Notes under the pieces: generated by a model | Seen by the model: the letters and a program-made list of their open reading frames with translations, nothing else | Database searches by the model: none | What the model was told of the DNA's origin: nothing | Shown: piece by piece, positions 32,077 through 42,997 of the stretch | Layout: each line of letters starts with the position of its first letter | How positions within the stretch are numbered: position 1 is the first letter of the stretch | Program-made: the position numbers and the translations under genes | Assembly: GCA_036785325.1 (NCBI GenBank) | Contig: JAXIVH010000194.1 | Coordinates: forward strand, 62,001-126,000 | DNA from: Urophycis tenuis | Taxonomy: Eukaryota; Chordata; Actinopteri; Gadiformes; Phycidae | DNA: 64,000 bases | Direction: 5' to 3'

Positions 32077-32746
32077 TGTTACGGCACCCTCCAATATGGG
32101 GAGAAGGTACTAGGCTACGCAACATACAAAGGCCATCAAGAAGCGGTGACGGTGGAACATTAATTTAATGAACGACAGGTTTAACATAAACGGAGCAGGG
32201 TGGCAACAAAGCAACAAAAGTAACAAAAACCAAACAGAAAGAATACCCTGACTACACATAACTTCCAGGAAACCTGTATCTTGCCTCACTCCCGACCAGA
32301 AACAAAAGACAAGGTTGTGTGAGTCTTCCGGGTCCACTAACTGCTATACTTACTATACTGACATAAATAAAGTGAAAACCCACCACCAGATTACCCCCTG
32401 CTCTCTTGATAAGGGAATAACTAAATATCACAAGGAACATTCCCATACAGGGAAACGTGCTTCAGCAGCACAGTCACTAATTCAAACAGCAGAGAACAAA
32501 AAGTCGTGACGTGTCAGTGAGCACCATGAAAATGCCGTCCATCTGCCGACGGGAGCGGATGGGAAATGGGAGCGAGAGAGAGCTCAGCCGTCAGACGGGG
32601 CGTCTTTAAAGAAGTCGCCCCACCCACAATCAGCAAGCATCCAGGGACGCAGCATGGCCTGTAGGGGGGGACAGAAGGAAAGAGCAGGAGCGTAGCAAAA
32701 CAACGAAAAGCGCACACACGGTTCCCTTGCCCTTAATAGCGTAACA
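32077..32746 (-). mobile_element. Solo LTR nested in BEL/Pao RT
   Basis: 670 bp starting TGTTACG and ending CGTAACA, a perfect 7-bp inverted end, flanked by AACAC on both sides (32072-32076 and 32747-32751). It interrupts the RT frame just after the YVDD box; the flanking BEL coding resumes without loss beyond the 5-bp duplication. No internal gag or pol, so a full element inserted and its LTRs recombined. Orientation cannot be fixed from TG...CA alone. It is unlike the other LTRs in the window, so its parent family is unknown. Confidence 0.88.
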
Positions 32747-33497
32747 AACACAAAGAGACAAGGTTCCTGTAAAGCACCACTGCTTCCTTCTCTGTGGCCA
32801 CTGACACGAGGCAATCATCCACATAAAAACAGTGCAGTAGTTTATCCACTGTTTCCTTACAGTAGTGATGCCCTTGGTCCTCTGCACACTTTCTGAGGGC
32901 GAAGTTAGCACAACTGGGGGATGATGTCGCCCCAAACAAGTGCACCTTCATCCGATGCTCAATGGGTAGCTGCTGTGTATCCCCCTTTGGCCACCAGAGG
33001 AACCTGAGGAGGTCTCTGTCATCAGGAGGGACTTGAACCTGGTGGAACATAGCTTCTATATCGGCCATGATCACAACCGATTCCTTCCTAAACGGAGTCA
33101 CCACTCCAATCAGAGAACTGGTAAGATCAGGGCCCTGTAGAAGGTGAGCATTTAGTGATGTTCCTTGATATCTTGCTCCACAGTCAAACACAACTCTGAT
33201 TTTTTTTTTAGTGGGATGGTAGACTCCGTGGTGTGGTATGTACCATACTTTTCCATCATCACGGTCCAGCTCTTCGTCGGACACCTTTTCTGCATAGCCT
33301 TTAGCTAGAAGGTCATTTATAAAGGTGTTATACTCAGTATGAAATATTGAGTCCTTCTGAAACCTCCTTTTCAAATAACATAGGCGCTGTTCGACAACTC
33401 TCCTGTTGTTTGGCATGCTGACATCCCTGTTCCTTAAAGGTAACGCAATCTGGTAATGCCCTTCCACCTGTTTCACAGAGTTGTTGACAAACTCCAA
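32747..33497 (-). pseudogene. BEL/Pao reverse transcriptase, first part
   Basis: Frame open from 33497 to the solo LTR. It has VEGHYQIALPLRNRD, KKKIRVVFDCGA, VVIMADIEAMFHQVQV (catalytic D), LFGATSSPSCANFALRKCA and LLHCFYVDDCLVS (YVDD, near 32835), all typical of BEL/Pao RT. The upstream gag-protease frame ends at 33473 in another phase, so a frameshift lies near 33485. Split by the nested LTR. Confidence 0.85.
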
Positions 33498-36205
33498 GAA
33501 CCTTTGATCCTCCCTTGACAGTCCTGCTTGCTCCTCAATACTGCTTTCAGGGAATCGTTCTTAAATTGTTGTTGCCAGAGGTCATCCAGGTTCATGACTG
33601 AAACTCTGTTGACAGTTATTTGTGGATGCTCCCAGTTAACGGTCTCTCCACTGCTACCTGTCAGTGGACCATTGACAGTCCAGCCCAGCGAAGTTCGGAT
33701 CACATATGGTCCATCATTCACGCTACACACCACTTCCAGTGGTTCCAGTGCTTTGGGAACATTGGTTCCTATAAGTAGCTCAATTTCTGCATCAATCTGA
33801 GGTAAGCGAATGTGTTTCAGATGTGACCATTGTTCAATATCCCTTTCCATGGGAATATTTCCTCTGTTTACAGGCATGGACTCTTGCGTGTAAACTCTTG
33901 GAAGCTCCAGAAAATGGTCCCCCTCCAGTGCTGCAACCTCCAATCTTGACACGATGTTACTGCTTACGACTTTCTCCCGGCCGATGGTTCGAAGGAGAAT
34001 ACGTCCATTCCTCCCTGTGAGGTGGAGCTTGTGCATTAAGCTCTCAATGCAAAACACTGCAGTACTCCCCTGATCCAAGAAAGCGTAAGTGATGACAGTT
34101 TTGGTTCCTTTTTTAGATTTAACCTGGACAGGAACAATGGGCAGTTTGCAGTCCTGCTCTCCAGCCCCTGTAAGACCACTTGACACCAGTGTGTTGTCAA
34201 CGTGCAGCCCTGGGCTCCTCTCCATCTGCTCAGAATCTTTAACACATTCCTTATGAAGTACAGTGGGATGTTTAAGGCTACACTTAGAACAGGAAATCCT
34301 TTCACGGCAATCTCTACTGATGTGCCCTGTGCACAAACAACCAAAACAGATGCCATTTTCCTTCAAGAAGCCTATCTTATTCTCATTAACCATTTTTCCC
34401 ATCTGTACACATACATCTAATGTGTGTTCTCCTCTACAGCAAATGCATTCTTTCCTTCCTGTTTGTTTGATTTCTTTTTCTCTCCTTGCAGACTGATATT
34501 TGTTCTCCACCGGGCTTACATTGGTAGCGAAACTGCTCCCCTTGTGTCCAGGACGAAACTGTGACTTGGATTTGTTTGTTCTGTTACTTATGTTTATTGA
34601 TTGAGAGTATTGTATATTGCCGAAAACAGGATCTGTCAAAATCTTCACCTGTCTTTCAATGAAGTTAGCAATATCTGTGAACTTAACTCTCCGGTTATGT
34701 CGTTCCTGTAGCTCACAGGCATGGTTCCTCCACCTATCTCTGAGTTTGTAGGGCAGCTTTTTAATGATGCTCAACATGTTGGAAGGCATATTCATGTCTG
34801 AGAGATACTGTACCTCCTCCATGGCATTACAGCAGCCTCTAAGGAAGAGACTGTAGTCCTGCAGAACCTTCACCTCCTCTGCTTTAATTGGAGGCCATGA
34901 GAGGGCTTTATCCAGGTAAGCAGAGGCAACCTTTTGTTCGTTCTCGAACTGCTCCTTTAATAAAGCTTTGGCTTTTGTATATCCACGTACTGGATGTATG
35001 TGTTGACAGCTTCTGACAAGCTCCTTAGCATGGCCCTTTGTGTGTTGTTCCAGAAAATATAGGCGATCACAGCTGTTAGTTGTGTTCCTCTTGACTCCAT
35101 TCTCAAAGGCTCTGATGAATGTGTGGTATTCCATTGGATCACCATCATAAACTGGGATCTCTCTCTTAGGTAGAGTTGAGAGGCTTTGCTGTTGTATTAG
35201 CAACGTTGTTATTTCATTTTGTTTCCTCATGATGCCAAGAACTTCATCTTTGGATTCCAAATCCACCATATTAACTCCTTGTTGTTCATATGATTCCTGT
35301 ATGTTGGTTGGGGGGTTCATATGAAATTGCATTTGGTTTTGTTCATATGAGGTTACATTAGGATTTGTGTTTGCTTCAATTTGTTTTGGAATGAATTCAT
35401 CGGCATTGACTTGCGATTGTGCTTTTTCCAAGTATGATTCCATTCCATCTGAGACCTTTGATGTCCGTTTTCTACTTGTTGGGCTTTGTATTTTGAGAAC
35501 TTCAAGTTTTGCCATTTTTTCAGCAATCTCAGTGCTCAATTGAAGCTCTTCTCTCCTTTTGCGCAGGCGTTGCTCCTCTTCTTCCAAAGCATGCTTTTCC
35601 TTAAATAATTTTTGCCTCATACTTAAAGCTGCCAGCTCAGCTTCGGCCTTCAAACGTACAGAAGAGGTTGAAGAGCATTGTGACTGAGATGTTTTGTGGC
35701 TTCCCTTATTTGAAACACTGTCACTTGGATTAATGTCATCCTCAATTTGACTTGGTTCATTCTCTTGGTGTAATTGAATTTCTGCTGAATCCTGTTGCTC
35801 CGGAGAGATTTTTCGTCCAGTTTCAACAATCCAACTTTGAGTGTCCCTTTGAAATGTATTGCTGTAATTCATAATGCTTGAAAACCATTCCTTTTGTTTG
35901 TTGAGTTCATCCTCAGGGAGTAGAGGCAACAGTTCATTTTGTGAGGCTGTGGCATTTTCACACAGTGTGTTTAATTTCCCCAAACATTGCTTCACATCCA
36001 ACACATTTTCTCTTTGTTTCATGAGCCCTTTCATTTTTGGTATTAAACCTTTGATTTGATCAACAACACGTTTGCGTTTATTTTGCAGGTTTTCAATTTT
36101 TTTCAGCAAACCTTTTTCAGTGAGTTTCCTCTCCCTTTGTTTCCCAGACTCCATGTCAGAGCACGAGGGTGCGTCATTTATTTGACTCATTTTGTAACTT
36201 TTCAT
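33473..36205 (-). pseudogene. gag: BEL/Pao gag-protease
   Basis: Open for 910 codons from ATG 36205. N-terminal coiled coils (about residues 28-80 and 185-245) precede a capsid-like region (about 340-540: REIPVYDGDPMEYHTFIRAFE). Cysteine-rich fingers follow: CICCRGEHTLDVC and CFGCLCTGHISRDC (CCHC, near 620), then CSKCSLKHPTVLH. The protease has LDQGSTAVFC (aspartate in D-x-G) and LLIGTNVPKALEPLEVV, the pattern of the A17/DUF1758 group of BEL/Pao. It then runs out of frame before RT, so pol expression is lost although this segment is open. Length and order match the family. Confidence 0.85.
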
Positions 36206-36616
36206 TCAATGTTCACTGAACCGTGACATTTAAATCCATCCACAATGCACAGCAAATCAGGACATTTCATTTCAACAAAGCAGCACCAGCGTTCCTCCAT
36301 GCAACATCAAAAAGCTTTGCATATCAGCATCAAAGTGCAGACGTCATTCAGAGCACAGAGCCAACATAATGCACAGACATCGCATATCCGACCAGCATTA
36401 ATTTATTCGACTTTTCCAAACTTCGACTTGATGCAATCTGGATGTCTTCTCCGCACACATACATGCACAGGTGAGCTTAGCGTACCTGTCCTCCTTGACA
36501 GACGTATGATGTGGCGCTTTGTCTTACTTTATTTTGGTCCGCTGCGCTGTGCGTCCTGCAGATTGCTTTGTGCTGCGAGCGATCGCTTTATATTGATGCC
36601 TTTTTTGTTGAAAATT

Positions 36617-37038
36617 TGTAGCGGCTTTCCAGTACCTTAAAAGAGTCGCTAATGAGGCAGAATAGGTCTTGTACTTGTGTGACACGCTGCTGCTGTTCCA
36701 GAGAAGCACACTGAGTCCAGAGAAGTTTCGGAGTTTTAATGTAAGCAAATGAATACTACAGCGGCTTTACACGCGCCCATGATCTAATATGTGTACACTT
36801 TGGCGAACGTGTATCAAAGCAAACAAAAGAACAAAAGCGATAATGAAATGCGGTCAACAAAAATTACGGCTACCTAGACTTGCCTCCTTTCCCGTGCAGG
36901 TGAAGCAGGTTGTGATTTAACCTACCGGCTGTCAATTACATTGCCCACGTGACCCCAAACGCTGCATATCACCGTGGCAACAAGACAAAACTAATTAAAC
37001 AGAATAACTAATAAGCAAATCAATATACGGCTCCTACA
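36617..37038 (-). repeat. 5' LTR of BEL/Pao element
   Basis: 422 bp, partner of 29257-29678. No typical TGG primer-binding site follows its minus-strand end; the adjoining sequence is AATTTTCAACAAAAAAGG, so primer use is unclear or the site has decayed. Confidence 0.9.
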
Positions 37039-37421
37039 ATAATTGTAACCTGAATAAGTCGTTCAAGTAACAATATTCAAATACTAACATTGTTGGGTAA
37101 GACAGAACTTGGTTTTATTCTGAATCCAGTGAAACAGATTGGTGGTTTTAGCTGATATGAAAACGTTCAGGTGTTTATATATGTTATGTTTATTAAGTAG
37201 CCTATTTGGCAGATGCTTTTATCCAAAGCGACATACATAAAAAATAAAAGAATCACTGTAAACATAATAATTTAAGGAAAGAATGTTGTTAATACAAAAT
37301 ATCAATACAAGTGTCAAGACAGAATAAACTCTTTCCTGCTGCAGCTACACTCAAGAGATACAGTCTATAGGTCCCTAAGATATAGAATGTTTATGTATGA
37401 TATACGTAGCCTATATATATA
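37039..37421. other. Non-coding stretch
   Basis: No gene. 37205-37245 (GGCAGATGCTTTTATCCAAAGCGACATAC) is a dispersed teleost repeat core, also present in altered form near 13985, 50265 and 60340. Confidence 0.5.
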
Positions 37422-37968
37422 CAGTGTTGTGCTAGTTACTGAAAAATAGTAACCAGTTACAGTTACTAGTTACTTTGTAAAAAAGTAACTCAGTTAGTAA
37501 CTCAGTTACTTAAACCAAAAAGTAATGCGTTACTGAGAAAGTAACTTTTTAGTTACTGTAAAACGTTCTTCCAATGCTCTAAAGGTTGATTGATTGAGTT
37601 CCCCTTTAGCCATCATTTAAGTTCTGTACTGATGCTGAATGATACAAAATAATACAACCGTTTCAATTCATTTGCATCCACATCACTGAATCTAATCATC
37701 CAAGCAACATGATCTGTTGTGCACCAACACAAACACCAAAGTATTTTTTCAATGTCTATTTATTTCAGTCAGGCCATAGGCTATAAACTGGCTAAACAAG
37801 GCTATTTTTCTTATTTGGTATTCAAAAACAAACTGCCAAAAATTAAAGTGGCTTAAAAGCAAATACAGACATTCTGATATATATAACTGAAAACAATATT
37901 CTGACGTCGACGTCGGCCGGCTGAGCGACGCCTCCGCCGCGTCCTCGCTCCGCCTCCTCGGAGCGCCG

Positions 37969-38011
<43 letters not shown>

Positions 38012-38517
38012 ATGTGTGTGTGTGTGTGCGTGTGCGTGTGTGTGAGTGGGTGTGTGTATGCCGCTTCTTGATGTGCTTCAGCAGATTGCTGTTGCTGTTT
38101 TTCGCCGTACAGAGGATTTTTGACCCGGGGCACATTTTACATCTTGCCGAAATGTTGTTTTCCCCTTTGCTCTCGAGTTGAAAAAAAATTAAGTATTTCC
38201 AAGAGTAGAAACTGATCTTCCCCTTCTCGCTTGCCATCATGCCGTGCACTGACCTGTCCAGTCATCTCGGGGCGCGTGTTTGATTGCACGTGTGACGCTA
38301 GAGGCGACAGCTTTGTTTTTTAATTCAATTAAACTTTATTGATCGGGAACTGCGTGCCGTTGTAAAACCTCACCAAAAGGAACGGAGTAACTTAGCGTTT
38401 GGTTACGAGAACGGAGTTACTGAATTTTAAAAAACAACGCGTTACGTAACGCGTTACTGAAAAAAATAACGGCGTTACGTAACGGCGTTACTAATAACGC
38501 GTTACTACCCAACACTG
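37422..38517 (-). mobile_element. hAT-type DNA transposon derivative with BED-finger fragment
   Basis: Ends CAGTGTTGTGCTAG (37422) and the reverse complement of CAGTGTTGGGTAGT (38517), flanked by TATATATA on each side (8 bp, though in AT-rich DNA). Subterminal areas are full of AGTTACT/GTAACGCGTTAC motifs in both orientations. A minus-strand frame (38249-37749) starts near MMASEKGK and has CKMC...SNSNLLKHIKKRH, a BED-type zinc finger as at the N-terminus of hAT transposases. It then runs into a GT microsatellite (37970-38046), and the transposase catalytic part is absent. Confidence 0.72.
37968..38046. repeat. GT microsatellite
   Basis: (TG)n with minor interruptions (CATG, GCGTG). On the minus strand it encodes a Thr-His run, which follows the BED finger frame and is an artefact. 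Confidence 0.95.
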
Positions 38518-39010
38518 TATATATATATATATAAAACCTAATCATATTGTTTCTTCAACTTAAACATAGCTGACCCTTTTTTTTCCCCCCTTCTCGGGGA
38601 TTATGTTCCCAGTTTTGATCTCGGACGTCTGGTCACTTATAGCATAACATATATTCTATTACTGTTAAGCCAACTATGAATAATAAAACACGCCAAAACA
38701 TGTGTCCTTTATCATAGCTACACGTATTACAAAAAAACGCGTAAAAATCAATGGTATTCAGTGAGGTAAGATTAATTAAATGCGCTGACAGTTCATTTCT
38801 CCTGTCAAATGAATTACACTGAGGGGGGCGGATCACCACTCCAAGATGGCGGCCCCGCGTCTCGTCAGCCCAGTGGGCAGGAGGGGCAGGAGCGCTCGAT
38901 GCTGCGTCTATGAGATAGGATGTCAATGATGCTAGCATTAGGAACCTGACAATCTGACATCACAAGCACGAAAAGTATGGTGAAACAATCTGGCATTATT
39001 CAGTTATAAC
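38518..39010. other. Non-coding DNA, partly paralogous to the Ig locus
   Basis: An AT tract at 38518-38533, then unclassified sequence. From about 38929 (ATGCTAGCATTAGGAACCTGAC) it matches 61709-61790, an intron of the Ig gene. No coding region in this copy. Confidence 0.6.
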
Positions 39011-39810
39011 CAGGGGTGAAAGTAGTTTTTATTTCTTGCCAGTACCATCATATTGACCCATAGTGCGCGCACCGAAAAATACACTTAATTATTTACTACA
39101 GTATACTTATCAAGCATTCACTAGGACTTCTTATCACTCTAGTACTTTTTATCATACTAGTATATCCCTCTTCCGTCCCCCTGTATCCGTTTTTGATTAC
39201 AAATAAATTGCAAACACATCTTTTCAACAATAATGATTTTAATAACGTTTTTAGCTGAAAAGTTGAAAACTATCTTGACTTTTCAGAACAGTGGAACAGA
39301 ACCGAAAAGTGAAAGTTTAGTTAAAACACTTATAATGCTGTTCATTGTGCTGAGTGTGCTTTTTTTTTATTTGGGAGACTTTGCAACAAACGTCTGTCCA
39401 GCGAAACACTGCACACATAAAAACAGAATATTGAAAAATCAACATATTTTTCTGTATATGTTGTTCATATTTGGGAGACTTAACAACAAACGTCTGTCTA
39501 CTAAAACACTTTAGATAATAGTTGCGCACGTTGGTGCAACATGGTTAAGCAGCACGCGTGCTGTGCTGCTGGCTCGTTATCTGTGGAGTGGAACGCTGCA
39601 CGGAAGGTTCAGACACAGTTCACAACTAGTTGTATGCAATGTCTATTGGGTAAAACGTGTTGCTTCTGGTAATGTGACGTTAGCAGGTGTGTTGTCATGC
39701 TGAAAGTGCATTTTTTCTTCAGAGACAGTATTCTTTCTGGTACGGCGTACCTCCTCCAAATCTTTTAGTGGTACGCCGTAACGGCCTGTACCGGCTCACT
39801 TTCACCCCTG
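39011..39810. mobile_element. 800-bp non-autonomous hAT-like element
   Basis: CAGGGGTGAAAGTAG at 39011 and CTCACTTTCACCCCTG at 39810 are inverted ends. GTTATAAC flanks both sides exactly (39003-39010 and 39811-39818), an 8-bp target duplication as made by hAT transposases. The related intron at 61785-61795 has a single GTTATAA, the empty site. Inside are two diverged copies of TTGGGAGACTT..CAACAAACGTCTGTC (39373-39400 and 39469-39497). No transposase. Confidence 0.85.
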
Positions 39811-39950
39811 GTTATAACTGTTAGCATATTTCTTTGTTTTCAAGATGTGATTTGTTTTTGGTTCGATTTTACACATGAACTTCAGTTATTAATCAGTCAA
39901 ATATTTTACCTGGATAAAACTCTTGTCTTACAGAATATGTTTCAAGCCTA
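39811..39950. other. Intron-like remnant left of element B
   Basis: TTTCTTTGTTTTCAAGATG (39828-39850) matches 61801-61825 near the Ig gene; the rest, to 39950, has no match there. Host DNA of the duplicated locus. Confidence 0.5.
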
Positions 39951-41214
39951 TGTGACATAGCCGGGTAAGTATAACCTAATAGTCTGAAGAACGGAGGGGA
40001 GACGCAAGGTTCAACGGATACAAAATACATTTATTCTTGCTTCAATGTAAATACACGGAGTACAACAATTCGTAGATCCACAAGTGTGCAAGGTGTCTGC
40101 CTAATCAGGCTCTTGCTTACCCCGACGAATGCCCTACCTCCTTGGTGATAAATCCCTGTAAAATAGCAAGCAGGCTTTTCACGGCAAGTCACAACAAACT
40201 TCCACAGCCATCAAAAAAGTATAAACTTGACAAAAAAAGAAAATAACACTGCACACACATGCAACAAAAAAAAGGGATTACACCACTAGAGGGGAATACA
40301 TTCGGTCACCAGCAGGGGAAGAAGCCAGCAAGCGACAGAGCAACACTTGTTTTAACATACAAATCATAAACAAAACAAAACACAATGACGAAACAACGAG
40401 CAGCAGCCACCAGCAGGGGAAGAAGCCAGCAAGCGACAGAGCCACCAACCCTTGTTTTAACATACAAATCATACAAACAAAACAAAACATAAAAGATGAC
40501 AAACAACGAGCAGCACCCAAACACCACTACATACACAGCATCCACCCGCACGCACTCACACACATTCACATGCAGGCACCCCGAGCCAAAGCCCCAAGCA
40601 AGGAGTCCAACTAGCTGTGGCTAGTAGAGCTTGGACGAGCAGGTCGGGGAGACGGGGAGACAGGCTCACGACCGCTGGGAGATTTGGTCGCACAGGAAAA
40701 AGGGGAACAGAACAGCAACCCACGAAATGCCACAGACCCTGAGGGGAGTGCATAGTCATTACAAGGATCACATTGTAATTCATATAATCGACTAGTGGAC
40801 GAACACCTACCGTATGACTGATCGAAAGAGGAATACAGAGAGCCGGGACCCAGACAGAGGACTACATTAAGCCACCTTGCAAATTAACCCATATCTATTC
40901 AAAGAAAGGCGTTAACAGCCTACCTGAATGCGAGGTCAGCAAGTATATGCTCACTACGTTGATGAGCCCAAAAGTATACCGCCGTGTTACGATCCCGGAT
41001 GAGCAGCACACCACTGTGGCTGTAACGTTCTGCAAGACGGTGCAGGAGGGACAAGAGACGAGAAAGTCTAACGCGTGGTCCCAGCAAGAAAAGGGCGAAT
41101 GCCTCCTGTGAAACCTGCGCCCCATTTATTCAACACCTGCTACTAATTTCCTACTTAGAGTAGGCGGGGCGGGGGAAGAGCCAATCACCCAATCAGTGAA
41201 CGCTCTCTGTTACA
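39951..41214 (-). repeat. 3' LTR of element B
   Basis: 1264 bp, TG...CA. It contains a 101-bp-period direct repeat (starts 40307 and 40408: CACCAGCAGGGGAAGAAGCC) also present in the other LTR, so it belongs to the family. Minus-strand AATAAA at 40030-40035. Differs from the 5' LTR by small indels: a 9-base GGGGAGACG duplication here, and about 30 bases near 47712-47742 missing here. Confidence 0.9.
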
Positions 41215-41305
41215 ATTTCCCCCCTCATTTGTGTCGTCGTCCCGACGGCAGACAGCTGGTAATAGAAGATACCGCCAAAGAGTGTTTACCGGGACCTTGG
41301 GATCA

Positions 41306-42997
41306 CTACAAGGTCTGTGAGGGCAAGGTGTCTTCCACTGCAGAAACGGCCCGTGGGAGTCGGTGAGGGTTTGTATGCTGACCCGCTCCTGCTCGGCCCG
41401 TCCTCCGCAGGGCTACCTGAGTGTCTGTGGCTGTTGACTGCGGACTGCAGAACGGTGATGTTCGGGGGCCCTTAGTTATACCTGGGTCTGTGGAAGTGGA
41501 GGGCACGCCTTCAAATGAAGTGCTTGGCACAACATCCACTGCTGGCATGCTCAAAACCTCTAGTGGTTCAGGGACTAGGGCCAGCAAGTCCTCCTCGTCG
41601 GATTCCCCAGTGCTTGAGGGAGGGCCAGTGGGGGTTTGTAAATGACTGGGAGGGCTGGCAGTTGGGGATGCCATCGCCATGCAAGCCTTTAGCAATGTCC
41701 GATGGACATGCTTTAGTTGCTGTAGATTTCCTACCGGTGCTATGGCATAAACTGAGCCTCCCTCTGGGGGTGACCTCACTACCTGATACACCACTGGACT
41801 CCACAGGTCATGGATCTTATGCCTGCCCCGCACAGTTAGATCCCGGAGATAAACCCGTTGACCTTCCTCCAGGGGTGCATCATGCACATTCAGGTCATGC
41901 CGGGCCTTGCGACTGTCAGCTGCTAACTGCAGGCGTTCCCGTACCCCTTCAAAAGCCACTCGCAGCCGAGTTTGGTGTTCCAGGACCCAATCGTGTATAC
42001 TCCCACTGGTTGGTTCTGTTACACGGCCAAGCAGAAAATCGAGGGGGAGTCTTGGCTCCTGGCCAAACATAAGGAAGTGTGGGGACTCTCCTGTTACCTG
42101 ATGGGGGGTGCTATTGTAGCAAAACAAAAGTTGAGGGAGACATTTTACCCAATCCCGCTTTGCAGTCACCGGCAGAGTTCGCAGCAGGTTATGGAGGGTA
42201 CGATTGAAACGCTCGCACTGTCCGTTACCGGCCGGATGGTAAGGAGTGGTGCGAGATTTCTGCACTCCGTAAAGACCACAAAGTTGTTGAATGAGTATTG
42301 ACTCAAAGCTCCTTCCTTGGTCTGAATGAATCCGACCAGGCACGCCAAACTTCCAGAACCACTCCCCTATGATAACTTTCGCAACCGTAGTCGCCCGCTG
42401 GTCCCAAGTCGGTACCGCCAAGGTGTACTTAGTGAACACGTCTGTCATTACCAAGATGTTCTCGGGACCTGACGAAGAAGGCTCCAGTACGGTAAAATCA
42501 ATGGCCAAGATCTCGTTTGGCCGAGCAGCCAACAAATGGCCCATAAAACTCTGCGTTGCGGGCCGTGTGTCCTTGGCCAATTGGCACCTCTCGCACTGTT
42601 GGCACCATCGAGCAACCTCTGCAAACATGCCAGGCCAATAGCAACGCAACCGCAGTAAGTCGGTGGTGCGCTCAATACCCTGATGTCCGTGCTGTTGATG
42701 GGCTTGGGTCAGTACTGCCTGCCTCAAAGTACTAGGGAGAACTACTTGGAGTGCCTCCTCGCCCCCATCTTGACGGAACACTCGCCTGTAAAGCACCCCA
42801 TCCTGTTCGGTCAACCGTTTCCATTGTCCAAGCAGTACCAAAGCCTCTTTTGGAAGCTGGCGACGCTCCCCTGGACCAGGTCGCACTTGCCGTCTCCAAA
42901 ACACAAGGGCCTTGCTTACCGCAGGGTCAGCTTGTTGCAAGGAACACATATCTGCTGGAGTGTGGCTAGGGAAGACAGAAATCAGATCCTGAGTCAC
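41306..42997 (-). CDS. Integrase of element B
   Basis: 563-codon frame, open, overlapping the RNase H frame by 32 bases but in another phase. N-terminal zinc-binding HQQHGHQG...CQQCERC, then the catalytic core: AIDFTVLE (D), IHSDQGRSF (D), GNGQCERFN (E) with 35 residues between the last two, the classical DD35E. A GPY/F-like C-terminal part is followed by a serine/proline/threonine-rich tail to 41306. It would join element DNA to the chromosome. Gypsy pol is normally one frame, so the shift near 42980 is probably a mutation. The true start is by processing of a pol polyprotein, not at a start codon. Confidence 0.85.
   Translation of the reverse strand: MTQDLISVFPSHTPADMCSLQQADPAVSKALVFWRRQVRPGPGERRQLPKEALVLLGQWKRLTEQDGVLYRRVFRQDGGEEALQVVLPSTLRQAVLTQAHQQHGHQGIERTTDLLRLRCYWPGMFAEVARWCQQCERCQLAKDTRPATQSFMGHLLAARPNEILAIDFTVLEPSSSGPENILVMTDVFTKYTLAVPTWDQRATTVAKVIIGEWFWKFGVPGRIHSDQGRSFESILIQQLCGLYGVQKSRTTPYHPAGNGQCERFNRTLHNLLRTLPVTAKRDWVKCLPQLLFCYNSTPHQVTGESPHFLMFGQEPRLPLDFLLGRVTEPTSGSIHDWVLEHQTRLRVAFEGVRERLQLAADSRKARHDLNVHDAPLEEGQRVYLRDLTVRGRHKIHDLWSPVVYQVVRSPPEGGSVYAIAPVGNLQQLKHVHRTLLKACMAMASPTASPPSHLQTPTGPPSSTGESDEEDLLALVPEPLEVLSMPAVDVVPSTSFEGVPSTSTDPGITKGPRTSPFCSPQSTATDTQVALRRTGRAGAGQHTNPHRLPRAVSAVEDTLPSQTL

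Larger units (their letters stand above)
29257..37038 (-). mobile_element. BEL/Pao LTR retrotransposon with nested solo LTR
   Basis: Two 422-bp LTRs in the same orientation (29257-29678 and 36617-37038), each TG...CA on the minus strand, bracket a minus-strand BEL/Pao gag-pol. Flanks ATATT and ATAAT are a 4/5 match to a 5-bp target duplication. The coding region is broken by frameshifts, by a stop at 30962-30964, by loss of the middle of integrase and by a 670-bp solo LTR. Order on the minus strand: gag, protease, RT, RNase H, integrase. Confidence 0.9.

Noticed and set aside
37843..38181. Thr-His and Cys-Val rich ORFs
   Set aside because: Produced by the GT microsatellite; only the BED-finger part before it is meaningful.
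38830..38890. Host first exon (CCAAGATGGCGGCC)
   Set aside because: The context looks like a start site, but the frame has no recognisable continuation and no clear splice donor.
40278..40569. Minus-strand ORFs of 80 and 87 residues repeated at 47133-47424
   Set aside because: They lie inside the two LTR copies of element B, and their repetition is due to the LTRs; no recognisable domain.
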